Of a stretch of DNA of 64,000 bases, positions 52,688-60,757 are shown piece by piece. A program made the translations under genes and the position numbers. The stretch covers positions 1,260,001 through 1,324,000 of the forward strand of contig NZ_CP042910.1 of assembly GCF_008298035.1 (NCBI RefSeq). The letters are read 5' to 3'. Position 1 is the stretch's first letter. Each line of letters starts with the position of its first letter. Under the pieces are notes generated by a model. That model ran no database searches. It was not told where the DNA came from and was given only the letters and a program-made list of their open reading frames with translations. The stretch comes from Gimesia maris (lineage in GTDB: Bacteria > Planctomycetota > Planctomycetia > Planctomycetales > Planctomycetaceae).

Positions 52688-53662
52688 TTAGACAAACGCG
52701 TTCAGTTTCTCCATCCAGCGTTGTACCTGCATCGCATCTGAGTAGGTTGCTCCGGTAGGGACTGCTTCCAGGTTACGCACAACCCGACAGAAGCAACGCA
52801 ATTCCTCAGCCATCATTCCACTCGGTGGGTTGGCACGCACTTCCAACGCCAGAGGCCAGGAGGCTGCGTTGTCCCAGACAGAGATCGGTCGTGGGTTCGG
52901 TTCTATGCGCGCAGACCAGCCCACACCAAACACTTCCATTCTGTCAAACCCGCGCGGCGGCATCCCTGCGGGAGTTAAATACGAGGCAGCAAACGCTGCC
53001 ACTGGACCGCCGTTCCACTTGAGTTGTGCCAGAGCCAGATCGATGTCGCCTGTGGATGTTCGATGAAATTGTGCACTGAAATGATCCGGTTCCGCGCGAT
53101 CCAGTAACACCTGCGTCGCGTACAGGTCATGCACCATCGCAGCATGTAACGGATTCTCACCCGGAAAGTTCTCAACAATGCTCGCCGGTCGATGTCGTAC
53201 ACAATCAATATAAGAAATCGGGCCACGTTCGCGTGCCACATCCCGCAACTCTTGATACTCGCTGTTGAACAGCACGATGTGTCCCAGCATCAGGTTACTG
53301 GAATCGGGCTTCACCAGCGGAGCAAGGCTTTTCGCTTCTTCCAGACTCTCTGCAATCGGCTTTTCCAACAGCACCACTTTGTCGCGTTCGAGCAGTTCTC
53401 GCGCGACAGTCACATGTGACTGCGTCGTACAGGCGACAACCCACGCCTCTGCGTCAGACTCTTCAATCGCCTGAGTCAGAGTCGTCCACCCGGGCACATC
53501 GGGTAGTTCTTTGCTGAGGGCAGCAAGGCTCTCCTGCCGACGCGCTACTACTCCCACCAGTTCCGCTTCTGCCAGCCGCGCTAACGTCAATGCATGCAAT
53601 CGTCCAAACCGACCCAGTCCAATGACGCCTGTTTTCACCGGCTTAAAGTTCCTCGCCGCCAT
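52688..53662 (-). CDS. Gfo/Idh/MocA family oxidoreductase
   Basis: The 324-residue protein has an N-terminal NAD(P) Rossmann domain (TGVIGLGRFGRLHALTLARLAEAELVGV) and the family motif VVLLEKPIAESLEEA (EKP). A C-terminal alpha/beta domain follows, with MVHDLYATQVLLD containing the catalytic-type His-Asp. Members oxidise or reduce sugars, inositols and related alcohols. The substrate is unknown. A gaggag ribosome site precedes the ATG at 53662. It lies inside the accessory region, without an obvious partner gene. Confidence 0.9.
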   Translation of the reverse strand: MAARNFKPVKTGVIGLGRFGRLHALTLARLAEAELVGVVARRQESLAALSKELPDVPGWTTLTQAIEESDAEAWVVACTTQSHVTVARELLERDKVVLLEKPIAESLEEAKSLAPLVKPDSSNLMLGHIVLFNSEYQELRDVARERGPISYIDCVRHRPASIVENFPGENPLHAAMVHDLYATQVLLDRAEPDHFSAQFHRTSTGDIDLALAQLKWNGGPVAAFAASYLTPAGMPPRGFDRMEVFGVGWSARIEPNPRPISVWDNAASWPLALEVRANPPSGMMAEELRCFCRVVRNLEAVPTGATYSDAMQVQRWMEKLNAFV

Positions 53663-53796
53663 CGGTTCTCCTCAGAGCTGATTATTATTTTGTCCGCAGT
53701 GAAACGCAGTTTTAGTAGAGGGCTTTACAAGATACTAAAACTCCAGGGCAGGAACCAAGCGGGAATTGATGTTTTTACGATTACTTTATGAACAGA

Positions 53797-53823
53797 AATC
53801 GGTTCCTGGGAACTTTTTCAGAT
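53797..53823 (+). repeat. Direct repeat, left copy (flanks the 53.8-54.4 kb gene)
   Basis: Reads aatcggttcctgggaacttt then ttcagat; a close copy starts at 54443. It may mark an insertion or duplication border around the gene between them. Confidence 0.6.
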
Positions 53824-53844
53824 CATGTGTTCATAGCGAATTAC

Positions 53845-54417
53845 TCACCCGACTGCCCATGGTCCCAGTTTGTGTTTCTGTGCCACTTCGTCGTGGAAGA
53901 TAATCAGTACATTGTCCGACATACCGAAGAGTTCACCGGAATCATTCAGAAACTGGGCCGCCGACAGATAGAGGCTGCGATTGTTATCGAAGGTGATTCG
54001 TATGTCTTGTGGATAGGAAGTCTCCGTGGCGTCGGGGGCCATGCTGTCAAAGACCCCTGTCCAATAGCTATCGACAGCGACGATTTTCCGCCGAAGAAAG
54101 GGTGTCCATTCCGGATCGTTCGTCACATCGTATGAGAGTCCCGCAAGCACGTCAGCAGACGGAACATCCACGAACACGCCCATTCCGTATTGAAAAAAAG
54201 TGCCATCCCAGGTGAGGCACACAGTTCGTCCCGTGGCGTCAATCAGCTCGACTCCGAAATCCAGGAAATGTCCTGTCTCGGGATAGCCACGAAAGCAGGG
54301 ACTGCCATTCTGGTAGTCGAGTTCGAAATAGACCACACGCTCAATAGCGAAACCCAACAGTTGTTTCAGATTAGCATCATACTCGGCTCGCGTTTTCATG
54401 TTCGCTCTTTGTGACAT
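53845..54417 (-). CDS. Hypothetical protein, unknown function
   Basis: The protein has 190 residues from the ATG at 54417; an internal ATG at 54399 or an upstream TTG at 54444 are alternatives. Sequence features are MKTRAEYDANLKQLLGFAIERVVYFELDY, then beta strands (FGVELIDATGRTVCLTW, GMGVFVDVPSADVL) and a C-terminal segment SDNVLIIFHDEVAQKHKLG. No signal peptide. It resembles small cytoplasmic immunity-like proteins in general pattern, but I recognise no named family. It is bracketed by a direct repeat (53797 and 54443). Confidence 0.65.
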   Translation of the reverse strand: MSQRANMKTRAEYDANLKQLLGFAIERVVYFELDYQNGSPCFRGYPETGHFLDFGVELIDATGRTVCLTWDGTFFQYGMGVFVDVPSADVLAGLSYDVTNDPEWTPFLRRKIVAVDSYWTGVFDSMAPDATETSYPQDIRITFDNNRSLYLSAAQFLNDSGELFGMSDNVLIIFHDEVAQKHKLGPWAVG

Positions 54418-54442
54418 ACTGTGGGCATCAGCCAGACCAGAC

Positions 54443-54468
54443 AATCGGTTCCTGGAACCTTTTCAGAT
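54443..54468 (+). repeat. Direct repeat, right copy
   Basis: Reads aatcggttcctggaacct then tttcagat, matching 53797-53823 with two differences and one gap. Directly followed by the RAYT fragment. Confidence 0.6.
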
Positions 54469-54550
54469 TCGCCGCAGTCGCCATTCTCCCTGCAGAAAGG
54501 TACCGTAAACAGTAAACGTAATGAAATAAGCCAGCGGTTGATCATGCCTC
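54469..54550 (-). pseudogene. RAYT transposase 5' fragment
   Basis: On the minus strand it translates HDQPLAYFITFTVYGTFLQG then EWRLR, matching the N-terminus of the intact RAYT at 57291 (NDQPLAYFITFTVYGTFLQG, DWRLW). Only about 27 codons remain; the match stops at the direct repeat at 54468. A REP left half follows at 54588. Confidence 0.8.
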
Positions 54551-54587
54551 ACTATCCCACCATATCAGACGCCAGGCATTAGTAATC

Positions 54588-54615
54588 ATTAGCCGCAGGG
54601 CCTTAGCCCCGGTTG
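54588..54615 (+). repeat. A-family REP left half
   Basis: Reads attagccgcagggccttag then ccccggttg, identical to 49907-49934. It opens the intact DUF2513-RAYT module. Confidence 0.85.
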
Positions 54616-54661
54616 TGTCCCGATTTGAAAAGCCCCCTTCGAATTTAGAAACACGTTCTGG

Positions 54662-55051
54662 TCAACTCTGCAAACCGGGAACCGACTCCACGATGAGGTC
54701 CTGCAGATATGTTTTTATGACTTCAAATGTGAAACCTCCGACAACACTGAGGGCATTTCTCCATCGTGTATTGTCTCTCGCGGCAGCTATAAATTCACAA
54801 CCGTTCCATGTTAGTGGAAAATACAGACATGAATGGCCATTATTTTCAAACTCTCGGCCGTCTACTGGGAAGAAACGCCTTGGGCTACCAATGGGAGATG
54901 AGTCAGCGAGGCGTCCGGCAATAAGATCAGCCTCAATCAACCAAATAATGTGCTGATCAATCACATCACTACGAGCGTCGGGATATGGCAGTGTGCAATC
55001 ACTCTCGTAGAACAAAAGCAGCTCACGGATCAGATTCATATCGCGTTTCAT
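54662..55051 (-). CDS. DUF2513 family protein
   Basis: The 129-residue protein begins MKRDMNLIRELLLFYESD and carries the family core IIWLIEADLIAG, LYFPLTWNGCEFIAAARDNTRWRNALSVVGGFTFEVIKTYLQDL. DUF2513 proteins occur mainly in phages and mobile regions; function is unknown and a winged-helix fold has been suggested. An aggatt ribosome site precedes the ATG. The gene is enclosed by REP halves (54588 and 55271), and a fragment of a relative is enclosed in the same way at 49985, suggesting it travels with the REP/RAYT unit. Confidence 0.85.
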   Translation of the reverse strand: MKRDMNLIRELLLFYESDCTLPYPDARSDVIDQHIIWLIEADLIAGRLADSSPIGSPRRFFPVDGREFENNGHSCLYFPLTWNGCEFIAAARDNTRWRNALSVVGGFTFEVIKTYLQDLIVESVPGLQS

Positions 55052-55270
55052 AAATTAATCCTAATTCAGTGTAATGAAATATAGAGACAACTAACTGGCA
55101 ATGCATTACCGCTAAGTTAATCGCTTTAACAAATTCGAATTTCATTGGTATCAATCTATCAATGTTTTCTAAAATGGCAATTACTACCTTGAGTATGAAC
55201 GCCTATTGCCGATGTTTGTGGCTGGTCGGAATTGATTGACATTGGGGATCATTTTTTCCACCTCGACGAT

Positions 55271-55286
55271 AACCGGGGCTAACGCC
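55271..55286 (+). repeat. A-family REP right half, interrupted by IS copy 1
   Basis: Reads aaccggggctaacgcc; the remaining part (ctgcggctaat) is found after the IS at 56785-56795. The last ten bases are the left target duplication. Confidence 0.85.
55277..55286 (+). repeat. Target-site duplication, left of IS copy 1
   Basis: The 10-base word ggctaacgcc occurs here and again at 56775-56784, directly outside the two IS ends. It is part of the REP consensus. Confidence 0.85.
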
Positions 55287-56774
55287 TAATGGCACTTACT
55301 TTAAATTAAGTTGGTTACCCCTGCCGTTTGGTATGGGATTTGCGCAGGATTCTATTCTTGAAAATAGACTGCCAATTTGCCAGGAGTAACCACGCAGTGA
55401 AACAATCACCGGAACAGATTCTTGAATTCGATCGTGCCTTCGAACAACTTAAAGATTTGGTGGACTTACGCCAAGCCGATCAGCTGCATCCCAGGCGACC
55501 CAATGCAATCTATACCGCCTGCGTTGTGCTGTGGATGTTGATTTTTCAACGCCTCAAACCAGATGCCTCACTCGAAGCGGCGGTGAAGCATCTGATTGAA
55601 AATCAACCTGACTACCTTCCTGAAAACAAACGATTAAGCCAGGGTACACTCTCGTCCAACAGTGCAGCATACAGCCGGGCTCGCAGCGAACTGCCGTTGG
55701 ATGTTGTGAAATGGTTTTCCAATGAAATCACTCGTGCCATCGTCGGGCAATCTGAAACCCTGCTGGACGGTCGTCAAATATTTTTACTCGATGGAACCAC
55801 GATCACATTAGCACCGGAAAAAGAATTACAAACGAAATTTCCGCCCGCCTCAAATCAGCACGGTGAAAGTGTCTGGCCTGTTGTCAATCTGACCGTTTTT
55901 CACGAACTCAGTAGTGGATGTGCCTTGCTGCCACAGCTGGGGGCCATGTATGGACCTGAAGCGGTTTCCGAAACGGAACTTGCCCGAAATGGCATGCACT
56001 GCCTGCCAGACGAATCGATCATCATGGCTGATGCAGGATTTGGGATCTTTGGCGTTGCTTACCAGGCACAACTCCTGGGGCATGATTTTTTTCTACGCAT
56101 GAAGAAGTTAAACTTTGAGTCACTTCGAGCCAAAGCAAAACTCGTATCGCAAAGCCCAAAACATAAGACCTACCAACACCAGTGGACTCCGACCCCCCAA
56201 AAACCGTAAAACACAACCCGGGCTCCCCAGGGACGCTTCGCTGGCTGTTGTTTTGCACGAAATCATCGTCAATGAAACCTTGACGCTGTATTGCGTTACC
56301 AGCCTGCCGCAAGACGCTGCCACCCTGGGCAACCTCTACAATCAAAGGGTCAATGTCGAAGTTGATATCCGTAACTTGAAGGTCGTATTAGACACCGAGA
56401 ACATTCGCGCCAAGAAGGTAGACACGTTTTTGAAAGAGCTGTATACGTCAGTGGTCGCCTACAATTTAGTTGGTCAATTCCGCAGACAGGCAGCTGAACT
56501 GAATCAGGTTGCTCCGCGGCGGATGAGCTTTAAGCGAACCTGGACAACATTCCAAACGTTCCTGTTGAAGCACCTGCACACTGAGCCAGAATCATGGCGT
56601 GAATCCTTCGAGCGAGCACTGTTCTACGCGACCAAAGATAAACTACCCAATCGCGCTGCCAACCGAAGCGTAAAAAGAGAATGCTACGCCAAACGTTCAA
56701 AGAGAGACCATTTCGAAAAAAGAAAAAAGCCCCCAGAGAAATTGAAACACACTGATCTAAAGTAAGTGCCATTA
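55287..56774 (+). mobile_element. IS4-family insertion sequence, copy 1 (frameshifted transposase)
   Basis: 1488 bp with perfect 17-bp terminal inverted repeats (taatggcacttacttta) and a 10-bp target duplication. It is nearly identical to copy 2 at 57342-58828, in opposite orientation. One extra C in a C-run makes it one base longer than copy 2 and breaks the transposase. Confidence 0.93.
55397..56765 (+). pseudogene. IS4-family transposase, frameshifted
   Basis: Reads from the GTG at 55397 (aggag ten bases before) through VKQSPEQILEF. The first DDE Asp is in LLDGTTITLAPEKE, the second in MADAGFGIFG. The frame breaks at the C6A5 run 56193-56203, where the intact copy has C5A5; the reading then ends at 56209. 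The rest, including the YREK block YNQRVNVEVDIRNLK, continues in the next frame to the stop at 56765 inside the terminal repeat. Slippage on the run might still give some full-length product (inference). Confidence 0.88.
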
Positions 56775-56795
56775 GGCTAACGCCCTGCGGCTAAT
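56775..56795 (+). repeat. Right target duplication of IS copy 1 plus REP remainder
   Basis: ggctaacgcc repeats the left duplication and continues into ctgcggctaat, restoring the REP right half after precise removal of the IS. Confidence 0.85.
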
Positions 56796-56799
56796 TTTG

Positions 56800-57291
56800 C
56801 TACTGATGATCTCTGTCTTTTCGATCCTGAACTTCGCCCGCGTATATTACTGCCTGTTCTAATTCGCTCTCTGAATTGATACATTTCCAATCCCCGCCGA
56901 CAGACCACACAGGTCGATCAACGAAAACAGGCAAACCCTGCCTGAGGACTCGCGTGCAGTTGGCTTTGATTTGATCTCGGACTCTGGCACCAGCCTGTTC
57001 TGAAACGGAAACAACAACGTGGACATGATTACTGCGGGCGTTGGCTATCCAGAGTTTCCATTTTCGGAAATCGCAAAGTCGTGCAATTTCATTCTCGACG
57101 GCCGATCGTTGCGGTTTGCCGAGCAGAATGATGTCGTGTTTGAGACGATCGCGGTGCCAATGTTCCAGTGATGGCTGAGGAGGCTGAGAACCTTTGCGCC
57201 GAGACCGCCACAGTCGCCAGTCACCCTGCAGGAAGGTACCATACACAGTAAACGTAATGAAATAAGCCAGTGGCTGATCATTCATATGCAT
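56800..57291 (-). CDS. REP-associated tyrosine transposase (RAYT, Y1_Tnp/TnpA_REP type)
   Basis: The 163-residue HUH-type nuclease shows the first strand PLAYFITFTVYGTFL, the metal motif SNHVHVVVSV (His-X-His), and a late Tyr in ELEQAVIYAGEVQDRK that fits the single catalytic tyrosine. RAYTs cut and rejoin single-stranded REP sequences and are thought to spread them. A REP stands directly on each side of this gene (56785 and 57321), as expected for a RAYT and its own substrates. It appears intact, whereas fragments of relatives lie at 50184 and 54469. Confidence 0.92.
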   Translation of the reverse strand: MHMNDQPLAYFITFTVYGTFLQGDWRLWRSRRKGSQPPQPSLEHWHRDRLKHDIILLGKPQRSAVENEIARLCDFRKWKLWIANARSNHVHVVVSVSEQAGARVRDQIKANCTRVLRQGLPVFVDRPVWSVGGDWKCINSESELEQAVIYAGEVQDRKDRDHQ

Positions 57292-57320
57292 CCCACTTCA
57301 TCAACTGCCACGCAAAAAAA

Positions 57321-57341
57321 ATTAGCCGCTGGGCGTTAGCC
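57321..57341 (+). repeat. A-family REP left half, interrupted by IS copy 2
   Basis: attagccgctgggcgttagcc; the last ten bases (57332-57341, ggcgttagcc) are the left target duplication of IS copy 2. The REP continues at 58839. Confidence 0.85.
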
Positions 57342-58828
57342 TAATGGCACTTACTTTAGATCAGTGTGTTTCAATTTCTCTGGGGGCTTTTTTCTTTTTT
57401 CGAAATGGTCTCTCTTTGAACGTTTGGCGTAGCATTCTCTTTTTACGCTTCGGTTGGCAGCGCGATTGGGTAGTTTATCTTTGGTCGCGTAGAACAGTGC
57501 TCGCTCGAAGGATTCACGCCATGATTCTGGCTCAGTGTGCAGGTGCTTCAACAGGAACGTTTGGAATGTTGTCCAGGTTCGCTTAAAGCTCATCCGCCGC
57601 GGAGCAACCTGATTCAGTTCAGCCGCCTGTCTGCGGAATTGACCAACTAAATTGTAGGCAACCACTGACGTATACAGCTCTTTCAAAAACGTGTCTACCT
57701 TCTTGGCGCGAATGTTCTCGGTGTCTAATACGACCTTCAAGTTACGGATATCAACTTCGACATTGACCCTTTGATTATAGAGGTTGCTCAGGATGGCAGC
57801 GTCTTGCGACAGGCTGGTAACGCAATACAGCGTCAAGGTTTCATTGACGATGATTTCGTGCAATACAACAGCCAGCGAAGCGTCCCTGGGGAGCCCGGGT
57901 TGTGTTTTACGGTTTTTGGGGGTCGGAGTCCACTGGTGTTGGTAGGTCTTATGTTTTGGGCTTTGCGATACGAGTTTTGCTTTGGCTCGAAGTGACTCAA
58001 AGTTTAACTTCTTCATGCGTAGAAAAAAATCATGCCCCAGGAGTTGTGCCTGGTGAGCAACGCCAAAGATCCCAAATCCTGCATCAGCCATGATGATCGA
58101 TTCGTCTGGCAGGCAGTGCATGCCATTTCGGGCAAGTTCCGTTTCTGAAACCGCTTCAGGTCCATACATGGCCCCCAACTGTGGCAGCAAGGCACATCCA
58201 CTACTGAGCTCGTGAAAAACGGTCAGATTGACAACAGGCCAGACACTTTCACCGTGCTGATTTGAGGCGGGCGGAAATTTCGTTTGTAATTCTTTTTCCG
58301 GTGCTAATGTGATCGTGGTTCCATCGAGTAAAAATATTTGACGACCGTCCAGCAGGGTTTCAGATTGCCCGACGATGGCACGAGTGATTTCATTGGAAAA
58401 CCATTTCACAACATCCAACGGCAGTTCGCTGCGAGCCCGGCTGTATGCTGCACTGTTGGACGAGAGTGTACCCTGGCTTAATCGTTTGTTTTCAGGAAGG
58501 TAGTCAGGTTGATTTTCAATCAGATGCTTCACCGCCGCTTCGAGTGAGGCATCTGGTTTGAGGCGTTGAAAAATCAACATCCACAGCACAACACAGGCGG
58601 TATAGATTGCATTGGGTCGCCTGGGATGCAGCTGATCGGCTTGGCGTAAGTCCACCAAATCTTTAAGTTGTTCGAAGGCACGATCGAATTCAAGAATCTG
58701 TTCCGGTGATTGTTTCACAGCGTGATTACTCCTGGCAAATTGGCAGTCTATTTTCAAGAATAGAATCCTGCGCAAATCCCATGCCAAACGGCTGGGGTAA
58801 CCAGCTTAATTTAAAGTAAGTGCCATTA
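57342..58828 (-). mobile_element. IS4-family insertion sequence, copy 2 (intact)
   Basis: 1487 bp, in reverse orientation to copy 1, with the same 17-bp terminal inverted repeats and a 10-bp target duplication ggcgttagcc (57332-57341 and 58829-58838). That word is the reverse complement of the copy 1 target, so relative to the transposase both copies entered the same site in the same orientation. Confidence 0.93.
57351..58718 (-). CDS. IS4-family transposase (DDE, YREK)
   Basis: The protein has 455 residues from the GTG at 58718, chosen for its aggag ribosome site; the frame is open to 58787. The RNase H-fold catalytic core shows Asp in LLDGTTITLAPE, Asp in MADAGFGIFG, and Glu in the family signature YNQRVNVEVDIRNLK, which fits Y-X2-R-X3-E-X6-K exactly. 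The C-terminus is strongly basic (KRECYAKRSKRDHFEKRKK). The stop codon lies in the terminal inverted repeat. This copy is intact and may also mobilise copy 1. Confidence 0.94.
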   Translation of the reverse strand: MKQSPEQILEFDRAFEQLKDLVDLRQADQLHPRRPNAIYTACVVLWMLIFQRLKPDASLEAAVKHLIENQPDYLPENKRLSQGTLSSNSAAYSRARSELPLDVVKWFSNEITRAIVGQSETLLDGRQIFLLDGTTITLAPEKELQTKFPPASNQHGESVWPVVNLTVFHELSSGCALLPQLGAMYGPEAVSETELARNGMHCLPDESIIMADAGFGIFGVAHQAQLLGHDFFLRMKKLNFESLRAKAKLVSQSPKHKTYQHQWTPTPKNRKTQPGLPRDASLAVVLHEIIVNETLTLYCVTSLSQDAAILSNLYNQRVNVEVDIRNLKVVLDTENIRAKKVDTFLKELYTSVVAYNLVGQFRRQAAELNQVAPRRMSFKRTWTTFQTFLLKHLHTEPESWRESFERALFYATKDKLPNRAANRSVKRECYAKRSKRDHFEKRKKPPEKLKHTDLK

Positions 58829-58890
58829 GGCGTTAGCCCCGGTTGTATCACGAGATGCGTATAAACCGCAGCTATGGTCTTATGGCTCAT
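58829..58890 (+). repeat. Right target duplication of IS copy 2 and REP remainder
   Basis: ggcgttagcc (58829-58838) repeats the left duplication and continues as ccggttg; a REP right half (aaccgcagctatggtcttat) follows at 58864-58890, so this was a full two-armed REP. Confidence 0.8.
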
Positions 58891-58963
58891 GGTGTTTACA
58901 GTAGTGTGCCAGAATCGAAAACCGCTCCTGAATACATTTCAGGATTCTGTTGCCGTATTAGAG

Positions 58964-59326
58964 TTACGCTTGTTGCCAGGTTAGTGAGCCAATTTGTCCA
59001 AATATTCTCAGTAGATCTAATAATATATCGTTGGGGCAGTTTACCTCGGTTACGAAAAACAAGGATGTAGCACCGTGGTGATTAGTATCAACGAAAAAAT
59101 GGAATCCGTGGTATTCAAAACGAATGTGCCAGATCGAGCTCTGATCTGCGGGTGCATCTATACTGTGAGATTCGATGTTGAGTCGTTCTATCTTTTTGAG
59201 ATGATTTATGGTTGGTTTGAGATTAAAGTCCGGTGAGTCAAAAAATAGTCGACCCAATTCTGAACCGAAGTTTTCATCTCGCAAATCGTCGGTAGACAGG
59301 TTTGTTGGGGGCGTCCGGCGTTTCAT
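58964..59326 (-). CDS. Hypothetical protein, unknown function
   Basis: The 120-residue protein begins MKRRTPPTNLSTDDLRDENFGSELGRLFF (ATG at 59326, ggattgag upstream) and continues with a beta-rich core IWHIRFEYHGFHFFVDTNHHGATSLFFVTE and a helical tail. No signal peptide or known domain is seen. It is low in GC and lies at the end of a leftward run of ORFan-like genes next to IS copy 2. Coding by strand, ribosome site and composition; function unknown. Confidence 0.6.
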   Translation of the reverse strand: MKRRTPPTNLSTDDLRDENFGSELGRLFFDSPDFNLKPTINHLKKIERLNIESHSIDAPADQSSIWHIRFEYHGFHFFVDTNHHGATSLFFVTEVNCPNDILLDLLRIFGQIGSLTWQQA

Positions 59327-59484
59327 AAACTCAATCCGATATAGACTAAATAGAACAGAATACAATTCGTGCGAATTAATTCAGATTCATGTTCCGGTGT
59401 CCTTGATAATGTCAGCGATTACCAAGTCCGGATGGTTGAACTTCTATTCCAATCGGTGGACATCTTTTTAATCTTCTTTTGGAC

Positions 59485-59856
59485 TTATCCACTAAAAAAA
59501 CCGCTAATACCGTTTACGAAAGTTCCTATACCTATCAAGTAGGGGCCAAATATTTGTTGTATAACCAGGTCACTTTTTCTTTGCGCTTCTATTCGCTTCT
59601 TTTCTTCCGCAGTTGGCGGCTCTTTTAAACCATCCCTAATCAACAGGTCATCAAAGTAGAGGTTGGCGATCCACTGAAAAGGACCAACCCTTAAAACTGG
59701 AAGAGCCATTAGAATCACACCATAAAGTGCTAGTAACCCACCAAATGCCCCCCATACCACTGAATTAGGATAACTGGATGAAAAGTAAAAAAATGCACTG
59801 AAGACAAAAAGGGATATTAAAAAAATTAATGCCATTCTTTTCTCATTTTTACGCAT
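59485..59856 (-). CDS. Small membrane protein, unknown function
   Basis: The 123-residue protein has two adjacent hydrophobic segments near the N-terminus (MALIFLISLFVFSAFFYFSS, WGAFGGLLALYGVILMALPVL), a hydrophilic middle with a charged helix (TAEEKKRIEAQRKSD), and a third weakly hydrophobic C-terminal stretch (IFGPYLIGIGTFVNGISGFF). Low GC. No family recognised. It belongs to the same leftward run as the DUF4145 gene upstream and could be a membrane effector (inference). Confidence 0.65.
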   Translation of the reverse strand: MRKNEKRMALIFLISLFVFSAFFYFSSSYPNSVVWGAFGGLLALYGVILMALPVLRVGPFQWIANLYFDDLLIRDGLKEPPTAEEKKRIEAQRKSDLVIQQIFGPYLIGIGTFVNGISGFFSG

Positions 59857-59929
59857 AGGTTTTATCCGATTACTATGTACTTAGTATTTTTTGGTAATTT
59901 ACCTTAGACGTATAACGTCCAAAAACATC

Positions 59930-59962
59930 AGGTTGCCGCCAGCGACGTTGATTTCAAAATAC
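59930..59962 (+). repeat. Imperfect direct repeat flanking the DUF4145/PLD-like pair (left copy)
   Basis: ggttgccgccagcgacgttg then atttcaaaatac; a related stretch is at 61625. Core gacgttgattt is identical. Confidence 0.45.
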
Positions 59963-60004
59963 GCCTCATCGATGGCTCTCGTTCGCCGCTCCTTCGAATC
60001 CGTT

Positions 60005-60721
60005 TTATCTCCCCGGCTTCTTTCGATTCATCAGCCTCTTAAGTAGTTCGGGCTGATCGTAGACTTGAATCAGAAGGTGTTCGAGGGCTTCGATGCACTC
60101 TTCAATCAATTTGAGCGGCGGCTGATCGAGTGCGTGGGCGGAGTCATTTCCGAGCCTTCGTAGTTGGTGCAACACCTTTGACTGATTTTTACTGATAAGA
60201 CCTTTCATCCACAAACCGTTAATCTTTCCTTCAAGGTTACTTCGAAGGACGATTTTTCCTGTAGCCCTCTCGCGGACCAGCTTTCCCTGATCGGTATAGA
60301 CTTTCCCCTTGAGAATCTTCTGGTCGAGGCAAATCCCCTCAATCAGTAGCCGAACTCCGGCACCCGCGAGTGTAGATAGCCCGTCGTTGAACGCCGTGAT
60401 TGTTTGACGGTAGACCGAGTCCACTGGGCTGCCGAAGTCCAATTCATTGAAGTTGCGCGGCTCGCGTAAGGGAGAGTCATGTTTGCGTGGTGGCCAGTAC
60501 GTCACTTGGGAGTCACCAGGATCTTCCGAAAACCAGCTGGTCTCCCGGAGCGTACCCCTCTGGCACCCATTACACTCCATCAAGTCGTAAGTTGCTCCCG
60601 CACTAATGTCTCTGTCTTTATCTTCCCAGTAGGCTTCAAACGAACCGCGAATTGTGTGTCGTGTAAATCCACAACGTACGCATGGGATCTCCTCGACTTG
60701 GCCGACACGCTCTTTCGACAT
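60005..60721 (-). CDS. DUF4145 protein with N-terminal zinc ribbon
   Basis: The protein has 238 residues from the ATG at 60721 (ggggaag ribosome site; a TTG eight codons upstream is less likely). A zinc ribbon is formed by IPCVRCGFTRH and LMECNGCQRG. The DUF4145 helical domain follows (TITAFNDGLSTLAGAGVRLLIEGI, LEGKINGLWMKGLISKNQSKVLHQLRRLGNDSAHAL). DUF4145 domains recur in restriction and phage-defence loci. The gene starts 36 bases after the PLD-like gene stop, so the two are probably one unit. Confidence 0.88.
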   Translation of the reverse strand: MSKERVGQVEEIPCVRCGFTRHTIRGSFEAYWEDKDRDISAGATYDLMECNGCQRGTLRETSWFSEDPGDSQVTYWPPRKHDSPLREPRNFNELDFGSPVDSVYRQTITAFNDGLSTLAGAGVRLLIEGICLDQKILKGKVYTDQGKLVRERATGKIVLRSNLEGKINGLWMKGLISKNQSKVLHQLRRLGNDSAHALDQPPLKLIEECIEALEHLLIQVYDQPELLKRLMNRKKPGR

Positions 60722-60757
60722 CTGCTTCCCCGTTTTATTTACCAATTGTCTAATGTT

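Noticed and set aside
56115-56765. Separate gene in the second half of IS copy 1
   Set aside because: It is the shifted remainder of the same transposase, as shown by the intact copy at 57351-58718.
55287-58828. A composite transposon with the RAYT as passenger
   Set aside because: Each IS has its own target duplication inside a REP, which indicates two separate insertions rather than movement of the whole block.
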